Positions 1 to 8,126 of a DNA stretch of 11,755 nt are shown in pieces. The stretch is from Micrococcales bacterium UBA2465. GTDB taxonomy: Bacteria; Actinomycetota; Actinomycetes; Actinomycetales; Microbacteriaceae. A model generated the notes under the pieces. That model worked only from the letters and a program-made list of their open reading frames with translations, had not been told where the DNA came from and made no database searches. The translations under genes were made by a program, and so were the position numbers. The stretch is taken from contig DDPP01000044.1 in NCBI GenBank assembly GCA_002342255.1, forward strand, positions 27,825 to 39,579, in the 5' to 3' direction. Within the stretch, counting starts at the first letter, position 1, and the number at the start of each line of letters is the position of its first letter.

Positions 1-415
1 AACCAATGCCATCTTTGGTGGAGAGCACTCAGCTCACTATTACTTCAGAGATTTCTGGGGTGCTGACAATGGCATGCTAGCGGCCATGCATGTCTTGGCT
101 CAGTTAGGTCAACAGACACTACCGCTTTCAGAAATGGCTAAACAATACAACCCATACTTCCTATCGGGGGAGATCAACTCCACGGTGACTGATGTTCCGG
201 CAGCGAAGGACAGGGTTCAGGCTGCTTTCGCAGATAGAGCCAACTTTGACAATTTCGACGGCATTACAGTAACCGGTTTAGATCAAGACAACTGGTGGTG
301 GTTCAATGTGCGGGCCTCAAACACCGAGCCGTTACTTCGTTTGAACGTGGAAGCCAAGGATTCTGCTGTGATGGAAGCCATTCGAGATGAAGTTTTAGCC
401 CTAATCCGAAAGTAA
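1..415 (+). CDS. manB: Phosphomannomutase/phosphoglucomutase, C-terminal part (5' end outside window)
   Basis: This is the C-terminal 137 residues of an alpha-D-phosphohexomutase, a cytosolic enzyme that interconverts hexose 1- and 6-phosphates (mannose or glucose) for nucleotide-sugar and cell-wall precursor synthesis. The reading frame is open from base 2. It begins with the sugar-binding loop GGEHSAHYYFRDFW of domain 3, continues through the end of that domain, and contains the phosphate-binding loop RASNTEP of domain 4 close to the C-terminus (codons around 313-333). Full family members are about 450-470 residues, so roughly 70% lies upstream. The serine phosphorylation site and metal-binding loop are not visible. 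The assignment to manB rather than another mutase rests on synteny, because M. tuberculosis manB (Rv3257c) lies in the same region as sahH. The fold is certain; substrate preference is inferred. Confidence 0.9.
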   Translation, partial: TNAIFGGEHSAHYYFRDFWGADNGMLAAMHVLAQLGQQTLPLSEMAKQYNPYFLSGEINSTVTDVPAAKDRVQAAFADRANFDNFDGITVTGLDQDNWWWFNVRASNTEPLLRLNVEAKDSAVMEAIRDEVLALIRK

Positions 416-424
416 CTTTTTGGT

Positions 425-461
425 ATCTTTTGCAGTTAACTTAGCCCGATAATAGATACCA
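425..461 (+). promoter_or_regulatory. Candidate leaderless promoter of ahcY (-10 GATAAT)
   Basis: GATAAT at 448-453 differs from the -10 consensus TATAAT at one position and ends 7 nt before the ahcY ATG at 461. That spacing would put the transcription start at or next to the A of the ATG. The sequence between it and the start codon (AGATACC) and the bases just upstream contain no Shine-Dalgarno sequence. This agrees with a leaderless mRNA, which is common in Actinobacteria. No good -35 is seen at 17 bp (425-430 reads ATCTTT). The start site is inferred, not shown. Confidence 0.45.
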
Positions 462-1939
462 TGACTGCTCCAACCAGAACTGGCTTCGAATACAAAGTTG
501 CCGATATCTCGCTAGCCGACTACGGCAGACACCAGATGAGATTGGCCGAGAACGAAATGCCAGGTCTGATGGCCCTTCGTGAGGAGTTTGGCCCAAGCCA
601 ACCGCTGCGTGGAGCAAGAATCGCTGGATCACTTCATATGACTATCCAGACTGCAGTATTAATTGAGACGCTGGTAGCCCTAGGCGCTAAAGTTCGTTGG
701 GCATCATGCAATATTTTCTCCACCCAAGACGAGGCAGCTGCCGCGGTTGCGGTTGGACCGAATGGAAGTATTCAACTTCCCGCCGGTGTTCCGGTCTTTG
801 CTTGGAAAGGCGAAAGCCTAGAAGAGTATTGGTGGTGCACCGAACGTATTTTTGACTGGACGGCGGAAGCTTTAGCTGAGGGTGCCGAATACACCGGACC
901 AAACATGATTCTTGATGACGGTGGCGATGCGACTCTGCTAGTTCATAAGGGTTACGAGTTTGAACAAGCGGGATCTGTGCCACCAGCTGGTGTTGAAGAC
1001 AACGAAGAATATCGAGTAATTCTAGAATTGCTGCGCCAAGAGTTTGTTAAAAATCCAACCCGGTTTAGCAAGCTGGTTGGTGACATCTATGGTGTTACTG
1101 AAGAAACCACAACGGGGGTTAAGCGTCTATACGAAATGTTCAAGCGTGGAGCGCTGTTATTTCCTGGCATCAACGTAAATGACTCGGTGACTAAATCAAA
1201 GTTTGACAACAAGTATGGAATTAGACATTCACTGCCAGACGGTTTAAATAGAGCGACCGACATTCTTATCGGCGGTAAAACAGTTTTCGTTGCTGGTTAC
1301 GGCGATGTCGGTAAGGGTGCTGCCGAGGCTATGCGTGGTCAGGGGGCAAGAGTGATTATCGGTGAAGTTGATCCGATTTGTGCTCTGCAGGCAGCTATGG
1401 ATGGATTCCAGGTAACTACCTTAGATAAGGTAGTTGGCTCAGTTGATTTTGTTATCACTGGAACAGGTAATGCCAGAATCGTTACAGCCGATCACCTAAT
1501 GCAGATGAAGCATCTTGCCGTGGTAGCCAACATCGGTCATTTCGATAATGAGATTGACATGGATGGTATCAGTAGGATTCCAGGGGCCAAGAAACTAGAG
1601 GTCAAGCCTCAGGTTCACGAATGGCAGTTACCTAACGGCAATTCGGTACTCATCCTCTCTGAAGGCAGACTGATGAACCTGGGTAATGCCACCGGTCACC
1701 CAAGTTTTGTAATGAGCACCTCGTTCAGCAACCAGGTTCTAGCCCAGATTGAGCTGTTTACCAAGCGTGATGAATATCCTATAGGGGTCTATATTCTGCC
1801 CAAACATCTGGATGAAAAAGTTGCAAGATTGCACTTGGCGGCTTTAGGTGTTGAATTAACTGACTTATCCAAAGACCAAAGTAGGTACATTGGGGTAGAC
1901 CCAAATGGCCCGTTCAAACCAGATCACTACAGATATTAG
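461..1939 (+). CDS. ahcY: S-adenosyl-L-homocysteine hydrolase (adenosylhomocysteinase)
   Basis: This cytosolic enzyme hydrolyses S-adenosylhomocysteine to adenosine and homocysteine, removing the product inhibitor of methyltransferases and feeding the methionine cycle. It has 492 residues, close to the ~495 of the M. tuberculosis enzyme, and includes the extra segment near residues 90-180 that is usual in the longer bacterial and plant forms. Visible landmarks are the substrate/catalytic block [11 protein letters not shown] at 240-250 (K245, D249 and N250 match the active-site lysine, aspartate and asparagine), the Rossmann NAD loop AGYGDVGKG at 278-286, [10 protein letters not shown] at 357-366, the [18 protein letters not shown] block near 399-416, and the C-terminal KPDHYRY that reaches the NAD site of the partner subunit. 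The start is the first ATG, without a Shine-Dalgarno sequence, behind a -10-like element. Only 12 nt separate it from mtrA, where many actinobacteria carry tmk. Confidence 0.97.
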   Translation: MTAPTRTGFEYKVADISLADYGRHQMRLAENEMPGLMALREEFGPSQPLRGARIAGSLHMTIQTAVLIETLVALGAKVRWASCNIFSTQDEAAAAVAVGPNGSIQLPAGVPVFAWKGESLEEYWWCTERIFDWTAEALAEGAEYTGPNMILDDGGDATLLVHKGYEFEQAGSVPPAGVEDNEEYRVILELLRQEFVKNPTRFSKLVGDIYGVTEETTTGVKRLYEMFKRGALLFPGINVNDSVTKSKFDNKYGIRHSLPDGLNRATDILIGGKTVFVAGYGDVGKGAAEAMRGQGARVIIGEVDPICALQAAMDGFQVTTLDKVVGSVDFVITGTGNARIVTADHLMQMKHLAVVANIGHFDNEIDMDGISRIPGAKKLEVKPQVHEWQLPNGNSVLILSEGRLMNLGNATGHPSFVMSTSFSNQVLAQIELFTKRDEYPIGVYILPKHLDEKVARLHLAALGVELTDLSKDQSRYIGVDPNGPFKPDHYRY

Positions 1940-1943
1940 GAAG
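1938..1943 (+). promoter_or_regulatory. Ribosome binding site of mtrA, decides its start
   Basis: AGGAAG overlaps the TAG stop codon of ahcY and lies 8 nt before the ATG at 1952. An in-frame GTG at 1943 overlaps the motif itself and so has no usable spacing. This favours the ATG start and suggests that translation of mtrA can be coupled to termination on ahcY. Confidence 0.6.
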
Positions 1944-1951
1944 TGACAAAC

Positions 1952-2632
1952 ATGGCAAAAATCTTGATAGTTGAAGATGACGAAGCAATGCGCGAAGTCC
2001 TTGAGCTGGGCCTTATGGCTAAGGGCTTTGAGGTTTGCTCGGTCTCCAATGGACTTCAAGCGATTCCTGCCATGGAGCAGCATCGACCAGATTTGATTCT
2101 TTTGGACCTACAGCTACCGGGTAAAAATGGAATTCAGATTTGCACAGAAATCAGAAAATTCTCAGTTATTCCAATCATCATGCTTACCGCTCGAACCGAT
2201 GATTCAGACATGATCCGAGGGCTTGAAGCTGGAGCTGATGACTATGTCACCAAGCCATACAAAACCGAAGTTTTAGTTTCCAGAATTAATGCAAGACTCA
2301 GAACCTTGAAGGGTAAACCTTCAGAACACTTAGTCGTCAAAATTGGGCCGGTTGAGCTGGACACGCTAAGTCATGAGGTGCGCAAAGGTGAGAAGAAAAT
2401 TTCCCTGACCCCACTTGAATTCAAATTACTTCAAACTTTAGCTTCACATCCAAATGAGGTGTTCAGCAGAGAACAGCTCTTGGAGCAAGTTTGGGAATAT
2501 ACATATAAAGCCGACACCCGTTTGGTAAACGTTCACGTTCAGCGCTTACGGTCAAAGATTGAAGACGATCAAGAGAATCCAAAGTTGGTGCTCACCGTTC
2601 GCGGTTGGGGATACAAGGCTGGTCCAGAGTAA
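1952..2632 (+). CDS. mtrA: Response regulator MtrA (OmpR/PhoB family)
   Basis: This is the DNA-binding response regulator of the MtrAB two-component system, which in Actinobacteria controls cell-wall remodelling, division and DNA-replication-linked genes. It has 226 residues (about 228 in mycobacteria). The receiver domain (about 3-115) shows the acidic pair E8/D9/D10, the phospho-acceptor D52 in LILLDLQLPG, T79 and K101. The winged-helix effector domain (about 130-224) ends with the recognition-helix region DTRLVNVHVQRLRSKIE and the wing RGWGYK. The ATG at 1952 is preferred because AGGAAG sits 8 nt upstream; a GTG 9 nt earlier has no usable ribosome site. It follows ahcY at 12 nt and its stop codon touches the mtrB start codon, so one transcript and coupled translation are likely. 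The identification rests on overall likeness, the partner kinase and synteny. Confidence 0.95.
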   Translation: MAKILIVEDDEAMREVLELGLMAKGFEVCSVSNGLQAIPAMEQHRPDLILLDLQLPGKNGIQICTEIRKFSVIPIIMLTARTDDSDMIRGLEAGADDYVTKPYKTEVLVSRINARLRTLKGKPSEHLVVKIGPVELDTLSHEVRKGEKKISLTPLEFKLLQTLASHPNEVFSREQLLEQVWEYTYKADTRLVNVHVQRLRSKIEDDQENPKLVLTVRGWGYKAGPE

Positions 2633-4198
2633 ATGTTTTTAGGCCGCATGGTCAGAGCGGCTCTAGGCCTATTCCGGTCTTCGCTGCAAATCCGAGCTTT
2701 GGTTTATACCGTGGCTCTTTCTGGCACGGCACTGATTGTTCTCGGTGGCGTGCTCAGTGTAACCATTGGAAATGGACTTTTTGCAACTAGAGGTTCACAC
2801 GCTCTGATTGAGAGCAAGAGAGCAAACTATGCGGTCACCAGACTCTTTCAAGACGTCACCGGAGACAGTACCTGGGCAATTAATCAAGTTGCCGCACAAG
2901 TAGTTCCAGAGCTTGAATCGGTTGGGGTTTCGCAAACCCGTAAGGTTGTCTTTCTCAACGTGAGCCAAAAACCCAATGGCAAACAAATCGCCAGCAGCAC
3001 TTCAAAGGGTGTTGATGAGACCCTGATTTCTAAAGAGTTTCGAGCCAGAGTTGAATCTGTTCAAACCATCGAATCCCAAACCATTCAAGTAAATTTCGAT
3101 AACCAATCGGTTCCAGCTATTCTCACCGGTCAAGTTATCGTGCTGCCTGGCGGGCATAGGTTTGAACTTTATTTGATTTATGACATGCTGTCCGAACAAG
3201 AAACTCTAGGTTTTGTTCAAAGGACGCTGGTGCTCGGTGGCACCATTACTCTTTTCATCATTGGTATCTTCTCCTTCCTGGTCACCAGCTGGCTGGTAAA
3301 ACCGGTGCAGAATGCTGCCGAGGCTTCAGAACTTATGGCGGAGGGTGATCTTTCCAAACGCCTAGAGGTAAAAGGTTCCGACGTGGTGGCTGTTTTGGCA
3401 ACCTCGTTCAACCGGATGGCAGATAGCTTGCAGGAAAAAATTGGAGCATTGAATCAACTTTCCAGCATGCAGCAAAGATTTGTCTCCGATGTTTCGCACG
3501 AGTTGAGAACTCCGCTAACCACTATGAGATTGTCTTCAGATTTGCTCTATGAGAGTAAAGATAGGTATCCGGATGATGCAAAGCGTGCCGCTGAGATCTT
3601 GCATGATCAGATTGACCGTTTCGATCGGTTGCTCGCTGATCTACTTGAAATATCCAGGTACGATGCCTCCGGAATTACCCCACACTTTGAAATTCAGGAC
3701 ATGAACGGCATTGTCGGTTCGGCCCTGGATGCTATTCAGCAATTCGCCAACAGTAAGGCAGTTTATTTGCAGGTGGATGTTCCACCAGGTCCGGTGAATG
3801 TAGAGGTTGATTCTAGGAGAATTGATCGCATCCTCAACAACCTGCTCACCAACGCCATCGAACACAGTGAAGGAAAGCCGGTCAAGGTTAGCGTTGCAGA
3901 AAATGAGTCTGCCGTTGCAGTTACAGTGACGGATAATGGCATTGGTATGACCGAGTCGGAACTCAATCAAGTTTTTGATAGATTTTGGCGAGCTGACCCG
4001 TCAAGAAAACGCACCACCGGTGGAACTGGTCTAGGTCTAGCGATTTCACTTGAAGATGCCATCGCGCATAACGGTAGGTTAGAGGTCACCGCTGAATATG
4101 GAGTTGGCTCTTGCTTTAGATTGACCTTGCCGAAGAACCAAGAAATTAGTGAGTTTGAATCACCGATTGCTTTAGTTGTTGAAAAACTAAATTCATAA
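2633..4198 (+). CDS. mtrB: Sensor histidine kinase MtrB
   Basis: This membrane histidine kinase is the cognate partner of MtrA. Its 521 residues are shorter than the ~567 of the mycobacterial protein. The order is: a short basic cytoplasmic N-terminus; TM1 near 23-46; an extracytoplasmic sensor region of about 150 residues; TM2 near 198-221; a HAMP domain at 222-275; a HisKA dimerisation domain with phospho-acceptor H289 in SDVSHELRTP; and an HATPase domain with N box NNLLTNAIEHS (402-412), G1 DNGIGM (434-439), F box FDRFWR (448-453) and G2 GGTGLGLA (463-470). All key kinase motifs are intact. The ATG directly abuts the mtrA stop (TAAATG), suggesting coupling; another ATG at 2648 is possible. 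lpqB, encoding the lipoprotein that usually follows mtrB and tunes it, is not downstream; a ComF-family gene follows instead. Confidence 0.95.
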   Translation: MFLGRMVRAALGLFRSSLQIRALVYTVALSGTALIVLGGVLSVTIGNGLFATRGSHALIESKRANYAVTRLFQDVTGDSTWAINQVAAQVVPELESVGVSQTRKVVFLNVSQKPNGKQIASSTSKGVDETLISKEFRARVESVQTIESQTIQVNFDNQSVPAILTGQVIVLPGGHRFELYLIYDMLSEQETLGFVQRTLVLGGTITLFIIGIFSFLVTSWLVKPVQNAAEASELMAEGDLSKRLEVKGSDVVAVLATSFNRMADSLQEKIGALNQLSSMQQRFVSDVSHELRTPLTTMRLSSDLLYESKDRYPDDAKRAAEILHDQIDRFDRLLADLLEISRYDASGITPHFEIQDMNGIVGSALDAIQQFANSKAVYLQVDVPPGPVNVEVDSRRIDRILNNLLTNAIEHSEGKPVKVSVAENESAVAVTVTDNGIGMTESELNQVFDRFWRADPSRKRTTGGTGLGLAISLEDAIAHNGRLEVTAEYGVGSCFRLTLPKNQEISEFESPIALVVEKLNS

Positions 4199-4210
4199 AC
4201 AACTTTCCCT

Positions 4211-4226
4211 TCAATTCAAGAATTGA
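4211..4226. repeat. 7-bp inverted repeat between mtrB and the ComF-family gene
   Basis: TCAATTC and GAATTGA form a perfect inverted repeat around an AA centre in the short mtrB-ComF gap. As RNA it would give only a weak A/U-rich hairpin of six pairs with a CAAG loop, and no U-run follows, so a terminator is unlikely. It could be a small operator, or chance in an AT-rich gap. Confidence 0.4.
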
Positions 4227-4252
4227 CTTAATTGTTGGTTGATGATTTTTGC

Positions 4253-4870
4253 ATGCTTCTAGATATTCTTTTGCCCTCGCCTTGCTTACTTTGTTCAAAA
4301 ATCGGAAAGCCAATATGTTTTAGTTGCATTACTAAACTCCAGTTGAAAGGCACCCATGTAAAACTTGAGCCGCTAACTGGTTTGGCTTTTAGCGAATACA
4401 GTGATGAGACAGCTTTGATTGTAAATTCCATCAAGGAAAAGGGATTTACTGCAGCGCTAGATAGCTTGGCAAAAGCGATGCTTGAAAGCTGGCCAGAGCA
4501 GTGGGCTGTCGCCAATTTGGTTCCTATCCCTTCATCGCCAGAGAACCAGAGAAAACGTGGCTTCAGTCACACCTTGCTTTGGGCTAGAGCTTTGGCGAAA
4601 AACTCAAGGGGGTTGAAAGTGACTCCAATTTTGGTTTCAACTAAATCCAGGAAAGACCAGGCCCAACTAAACCCAGATCAACGGCTTACCAACATGGCTC
4701 AGGCCTTCACTGTCAAAGGGCAGATCAAAGCTGGGCCAATATTGCTCCTGGATGATGTTCTAACCACTGGAGCGACCCTAGGTGCTGCAGAAACTGCTTT
4801 GGCGGGTGCTGGTCTAAAAGGGGCTAGTTTCTGTGTATTTACTAGGGTTAAGCCCCGAAATACCCTATAA
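4253..4870 (+). CDS. comF: ComF-family phosphoribosyltransferase-like protein
   Basis: This is a 205-residue member of the ComF/amidophosphoribosyltransferase-like family, related to competence protein ComFC; its substrate is not established in Actinobacteria. Seen here: an N-terminal zinc-finger-like cysteine set C11, C14, C22 and C25 (PCLLC...ICFSC), the family motif VPIPSSPENQRKRGF at about 90-104, the R/Q-rich stretch RKDQAQLNPDQRLTNMAQAF at 133-152, and the PRPP-binding loop LLLDDVLTTGATL at 164-176. The ATG at 4253 is preferred because it gives the usual short lead before the cysteines. In-frame TTG codons at 4232 and 4235 would add seven or six residues, and none of the candidates has a clear Shine-Dalgarno sequence. 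It lies between mtrB and secA, as Rv3242c does in M. tuberculosis. The family call is firm; a role in DNA uptake is only a possibility. Confidence 0.87.
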   Translation: MLLDILLPSPCLLCSKIGKPICFSCITKLQLKGTHVKLEPLTGLAFSEYSDETALIVNSIKEKGFTAALDSLAKAMLESWPEQWAVANLVPIPSSPENQRKRGFSHTLLWARALAKNSRGLKVTPILVSTKSRKDQAQLNPDQRLTNMAQAFTVKGQIKAGPILLLDDVLTTGATLGAAETALAGAGLKGASFCVFTRVKPRNTL

Positions 4871-4881
4871 ACAAGCCTTTC

Positions 4882-4908
4882 TTGAGCTTCAGCTGGGCAG
4901 TCTAAGAT
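4882..4908 (+). promoter_or_regulatory. Weak candidate promoter for secA
   Basis: TTGAGC (4882-4887) and TAAGAT (4903-4908) are separated by 15 bp. This resembles a sigma-70-type promoter with a short spacer, in the 74-nt gap between the ComF-family gene and secA. It would give a leader of about 30 nt before the TTG start. The match is modest and may be chance; transcription could equally continue from mtrB/comF. Confidence 0.25.
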
Positions 4909-4944
4909 GGAATGGAATGACCGCTTAGCGTTTGGAGCTTTATT

Positions 4945-7575
4945 TTGTCATCAATTATCGATCGTTTGCTACGCGCGGGGGAAGGTAAGGTCCTTGCCAA
5001 ACTTCGCAACGTGGTCCAGTCCGTAAATGCCCTTGAAGAAGACTTCGCGGCCCTGAGTGACGAGGACCTATTGCATGAGACTGCCATTCTTCGAGACAGA
5101 TATGTATCAGGAGAGACTTTAGATGATCTGATGCCGGAAGCTTTTGCGGCAGTTCGAGAGGCAGCCAAGCGCACCCTAGGTCAACGACACTTCGATGTCC
5201 AGTTGATGGGTGGAGCAGCACTGCACCTAGGCAATATTGCTGAAATGAAAACCGGTGAAGGTAAGACCTTGGTGGCTACCCTACCTGCATATTTGAATGC
5301 TATTGCCGGCCGTGGTGTCCACGTTGTTACAACTAACGATTACCTGGCCGGTTACCAAGGTGAGCTGATGGGTCGTGTCTATCGTGCCCTAGGTATGACC
5401 ACTGGAATCATTATTTCTGGTCAGACTCCAGATGTTCGTCGCGAACAGTATTTGTGTGACATCACCTATGGCACTAACAACGAATATGGTTTTGACTACC
5501 TAAGAGATAACATGGCGCAGAGTTCCGGCGAACTTGTTCAGCGTGAACACTTCTTTGCAATCGTTGACGAGGTTGACTCGATTCTGATTGACGAAGCTAG
5601 AACACCGTTGATTATTTCTGGACCAGCTGCTGGTGAAGCTAACCGTTGGTTTGCAGAATTTGCCAAGATTGCTGAAAAACTTCAACCAGTAATCGATTAT
5701 GAAATCGACGAGAAAAAGCGCACGGTTGGAATTCTTGAGCCCGGCATTACCCAGGTTGAGAACTATCTTGGTATCTCAAACCTGTATGAGACTACAAACA
5801 CTCCGCTCATCTCGTTCTTGAACAACTCAATTCGCGCCAAGGCATTGTTCAAGCGCGACAAAGACTATGTAGTGATGAACGGTGAGGTTTTGATTGTTGA
5901 TGAACACACCGGCCGTATTCTGGAAGGTCGTCGTTACAGCGAAGGTATTCACCAAGCTATCGAAGCCAAGGAAGGGGTTCCAATTAAGGCTGAGAACCAA
6001 ACCTTAGCTACCGTGACTTTGCAGAACTATTTCAGGCTCTATAAGAAACTAGCCGGTATGACCGGAACTGCAGCCACCGAAGCTGCCGAATTCATGTCGA
6101 CATACAAGCTTGGTGTGGTGCCAATCCCAACTAACCGTCCAATGATTCGTATGGACCAATCTGACCTGATCTATAAGAACGAGGTTGTGAAGTTCAACAT
6201 GGTGGTTGAGGACATTGCTAAGCGCCATGAAACAGGACAGCCGGTTTTGGTTGGAACAACCAGCGTGGAAAAGAGCGAATACCTATCTAAATTGCTTGCT
6301 AAGCGCGGTATCCGTCACGAAGTTTTGAATGCTAAAAACCACTCCAGAGAAGCAACGATTGTTGCTCAGGCTGGTCGCCTAGGCTCAGTCACCGTTGCCA
6401 CCAACATGGCTGGTCGTGGTACCGACATCATGCTAGGTGGTAACGCCGAACACATCGCCTACGAATTGCTAGCCAAGAAAGGCTTCGATTCAGTTGAAAA
6501 GCCAGAAGAGTATGAAGCTGCTTGGGCTAAGACCTATGAAGAAGTTAAAGCTCAGGTAGCAGCAGAAGCTGAAAAGGTTGTTGCCGTTGGTGGTCTTTAT
6601 GTGCTTGGAACCGAAAGACACGAATCTAGACGAATTGACAACCAGCTGCGTGGTCGTGCTGGACGTCAGGGTGACCCAGGTGAGTCAAGATTCTATCTTT
6701 CACTAACCGATGACTTGATGAGATTGTTTAACTCTGCTGCAGCTGCGGCACTAATGAACCGAGGCAATGTCCCAGAAGACATGGCTATCGAATCAGGTGT
6801 GGTGAGCAAAGCCATTGCCAGTGCTCAAGCGCAAGTTGAAGCTCGTAACGCAGAACTTCGTAAAAACGTTTTGAAGTATGACGATGTATTAAACCGTCAA
6901 CGTGAGGCTATCTATGGTGACAGAAGACACATTCTGGCTGGCGATGATCTAACCGGTCGTGTTGATACCTTCTTGGTTGATGTTGTGAGTGACATCGTGA
7001 ACGGACACATCGCAGACAACGCCGGAAGCGATTGGGATCTTCAATCACTTTGGGTTGATTTGAAAACCATCTATCCAATCGGGATTACCGTTGAAGAAGT
7101 TCTAACCGAAGCTGGTTCAAGATCTAAGTTGACCAGAGATTGGCTGACTAGAGAAATTATTTCCGATGCCCGAGTTGCTTACGCTAACCGTGCAGCAGCG
7201 GTTGGTGAAGGACCAATGCATGAGCTTGAGCGCCGCGTTGTCTTGTCAGTATTGGATAGAAAGTGGCGCGACCACCTCTACGAAATGGACTACCTCAAAG
7301 AAGGTATCGGTCTTCGTGCGATGGCTCAACGTGATCCACTGGTTGAATACCAACGTGAAGGCTTCAACATGTTCAACCAGATGATGGGTGCAATCAAGGA
7401 AGAGTCAATCGGCTTCCTATTCAACCTAGACGTTCAGGTGGAACCTAGCCAGCCAGTTGCCCAAAGCAATCTAACCTTTACAGCTCCTAGCGAAAGTGGT
7501 GTTGCTGAAATCAAACCAGCCGCCCCTAAGCAGAAGCCTGACGAAGGACCTGGCTCTTCTTTCTTCAAGAAGTAA
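4945..7575 (+). CDS. secA: Preprotein translocase motor ATPase SecA
   Basis: SecA is the ATP-driven motor that pushes unfolded preproteins through SecYEG; this is the housekeeping SecA1 type. The 876 residues include Walker A KTGEGKT at 102-108, the signature [14 protein letters not shown] at 176-189, the DEVD Walker B at 208-211, the preprotein cross-linking region, the second nucleotide-binding fold with [32 protein letters not shown], and the helical scaffold/wing region to about residue 830. The C-terminal tail is short, ends GPGSSFFKK, and lacks the cysteine-rich zinc motif used by SecB-dependent SecAs, which fits an organism without SecB coupling. The start is TTG at 4945, with GGAG at 4934-4937 spaced 7 nt; the resulting N-terminus matches family members. 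hpf, a common upstream neighbour in Actinobacteria, is absent. The gene ends 2 nt from a convergent gene. Confidence 0.97.
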   Translation: MSSIIDRLLRAGEGKVLAKLRNVVQSVNALEEDFAALSDEDLLHETAILRDRYVSGETLDDLMPEAFAAVREAAKRTLGQRHFDVQLMGGAALHLGNIAEMKTGEGKTLVATLPAYLNAIAGRGVHVVTTNDYLAGYQGELMGRVYRALGMTTGIIISGQTPDVRREQYLCDITYGTNNEYGFDYLRDNMAQSSGELVQREHFFAIVDEVDSILIDEARTPLIISGPAAGEANRWFAEFAKIAEKLQPVIDYEIDEKKRTVGILEPGITQVENYLGISNLYETTNTPLISFLNNSIRAKALFKRDKDYVVMNGEVLIVDEHTGRILEGRRYSEGIHQAIEAKEGVPIKAENQTLATVTLQNYFRLYKKLAGMTGTAATEAAEFMSTYKLGVVPIPTNRPMIRMDQSDLIYKNEVVKFNMVVEDIAKRHETGQPVLVGTTSVEKSEYLSKLLAKRGIRHEVLNAKNHSREATIVAQAGRLGSVTVATNMAGRGTDIMLGGNAEHIAYELLAKKGFDSVEKPEEYEAAWAKTYEEVKAQVAAEAEKVVAVGGLYVLGTERHESRRIDNQLRGRAGRQGDPGESRFYLSLTDDLMRLFNSAAAAALMNRGNVPEDMAIESGVVSKAIASAQAQVEARNAELRKNVLKYDDVLNRQREAIYGDRRHILAGDDLTGRVDTFLVDVVSDIVNGHIADNAGSDWDLQSLWVDLKTIYPIGITVEEVLTEAGSRSKLTRDWLTREIISDARVAYANRAAAVGEGPMHELERRVVLSVLDRKWRDHLYEMDYLKEGIGLRAMAQRDPLVEYQREGFNMFNQMMGAIKEESIGFLFNLDVQVEPSQPVAQSNLTFTAPSESGVAEIKPAAPKQKPDEGPGSSFFKK

Positions 7576-7577
7576 TT

Positions 7578-8012
7578 TCAAAGAATAGCTAGAGATTTCG
7601 CTCGCCAACGGCCGTTATATCCCTCTAGGCGAATAGCTACTGCTCGAGCTCTACCTTGATTGTGAACGATAACCACAGCCTCTAGTACGCCCTGGCGAGG
7701 ACTGAATGTGGTCATCTTGCCGACCACTAAGTTTGGTCGCATCAGCTTGATGTGTTGTTCTGCTCTGGCTCGATTGGCTGCTAACGCTCTTTGCTTGAGT
7801 TGCTGATAGACGCCGTCACTTAGCCACCTAGCGCTCTGCTCAACATCCCGAACCCCAGCAAGGGTCTCGATAACCGCTTGGGCCAGGAAGGCTAAAACAG
7901 GTCTGGGATCGCCCAGTTCAGCCTCGCTCACCTTCTGAACTCCGAAATACTCATCCGTTTCAAGAGCGCCGTTCAGCTTGCGCTTTGATTGGTTTTTAGC
8001 TTGAACCGACAT
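7578..8012 (-). CDS. Rv3235-family conserved actinobacterial protein
   Basis: This is a small cytosolic-looking protein of 144 residues with no signal peptide or membrane segment. The function is unknown. It matches the actinobacterial Rv3235 family by its pattern. A flexible N-terminus is followed by a helical block with DPRPVLAFLAQAVIETLAG and a WLSDGVYQQL segment (about 35-72). The C-terminal half looks like beta strands, with SPRQGVLEAVVIV, RARAVAIRLE and the final GRWRAKSLAIL. Placement supports this: in M. tuberculosis Rv3235 is also near secA1 and on the opposite strand. The ATG at 8012 is chosen because GAGGGG lies 4 nt upstream; an in-frame GTG at 8030 would add six residues. Its stop is 2 nt from the secA stop, so the two transcripts must run into each other. 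Confidence 0.82.
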   Translation of the reverse strand: MSVQAKNQSKRKLNGALETDEYFGVQKVSEAELGDPRPVLAFLAQAVIETLAGVRDVEQSARWLSDGVYQQLKQRALAANRARAEQHIKLMRPNLVVGKMTTFSPRQGVLEAVVIVHNQGRARAVAIRLEGYNGRWRAKSLAIL

Positions 8013-8126
8013 GATTCCCCTCAACTCCACCCATTCTTAACTAGTCATAAAGTACCCAATATCCCCTATCAGGCTGAGGGCTGTGGAAAAGTAATTTCGA
8101 TTCGTTATTTGCCCAAAAATCTATCC

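Noticed and set aside
687..983. Minus-strand open frame inside ahcY
   Set aside because: It is antisense to an intact, highly conserved enzyme and has no motif or ribosome site that I can see.
1943..1951. GTG start for mtrA at 1943, giving three extra residues
   Set aside because: The GTG overlaps the Shine-Dalgarno-like AGGAAG, which is correctly spaced for the ATG at 1952.
3641..3970. Minus-strand open frames over 100 codons inside mtrB
   Set aside because: They lie wholly within a gene with all kinase motifs intact, and their translations show no recognisable domain.
7556..7580. Possible terminator after secA (CTTCTT/AAGAAG stem then TAATTT)
   Set aside because: The stem has only two G-C pairs, lies inside the coding sequence and is not followed by a real T-run.
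7989..8126. N-terminal extension of the small unknown protein back to 7989
   Set aside because: It would overlap the opposite-strand Rv3235-family gene and cross the intergenic region. The family-like N-terminus begins at the ATG at 8127.
8013..8126. Divergent promoters in the 114-nt region between the Rv3235-family gene and the small unknown gene
   Set aside because: Promoters probably exist here, but the best hexamer pairs on either strand (for example TTGGGT/TAAGAA with a 14-bp spacer on the minus strand) are too poor to annotate.
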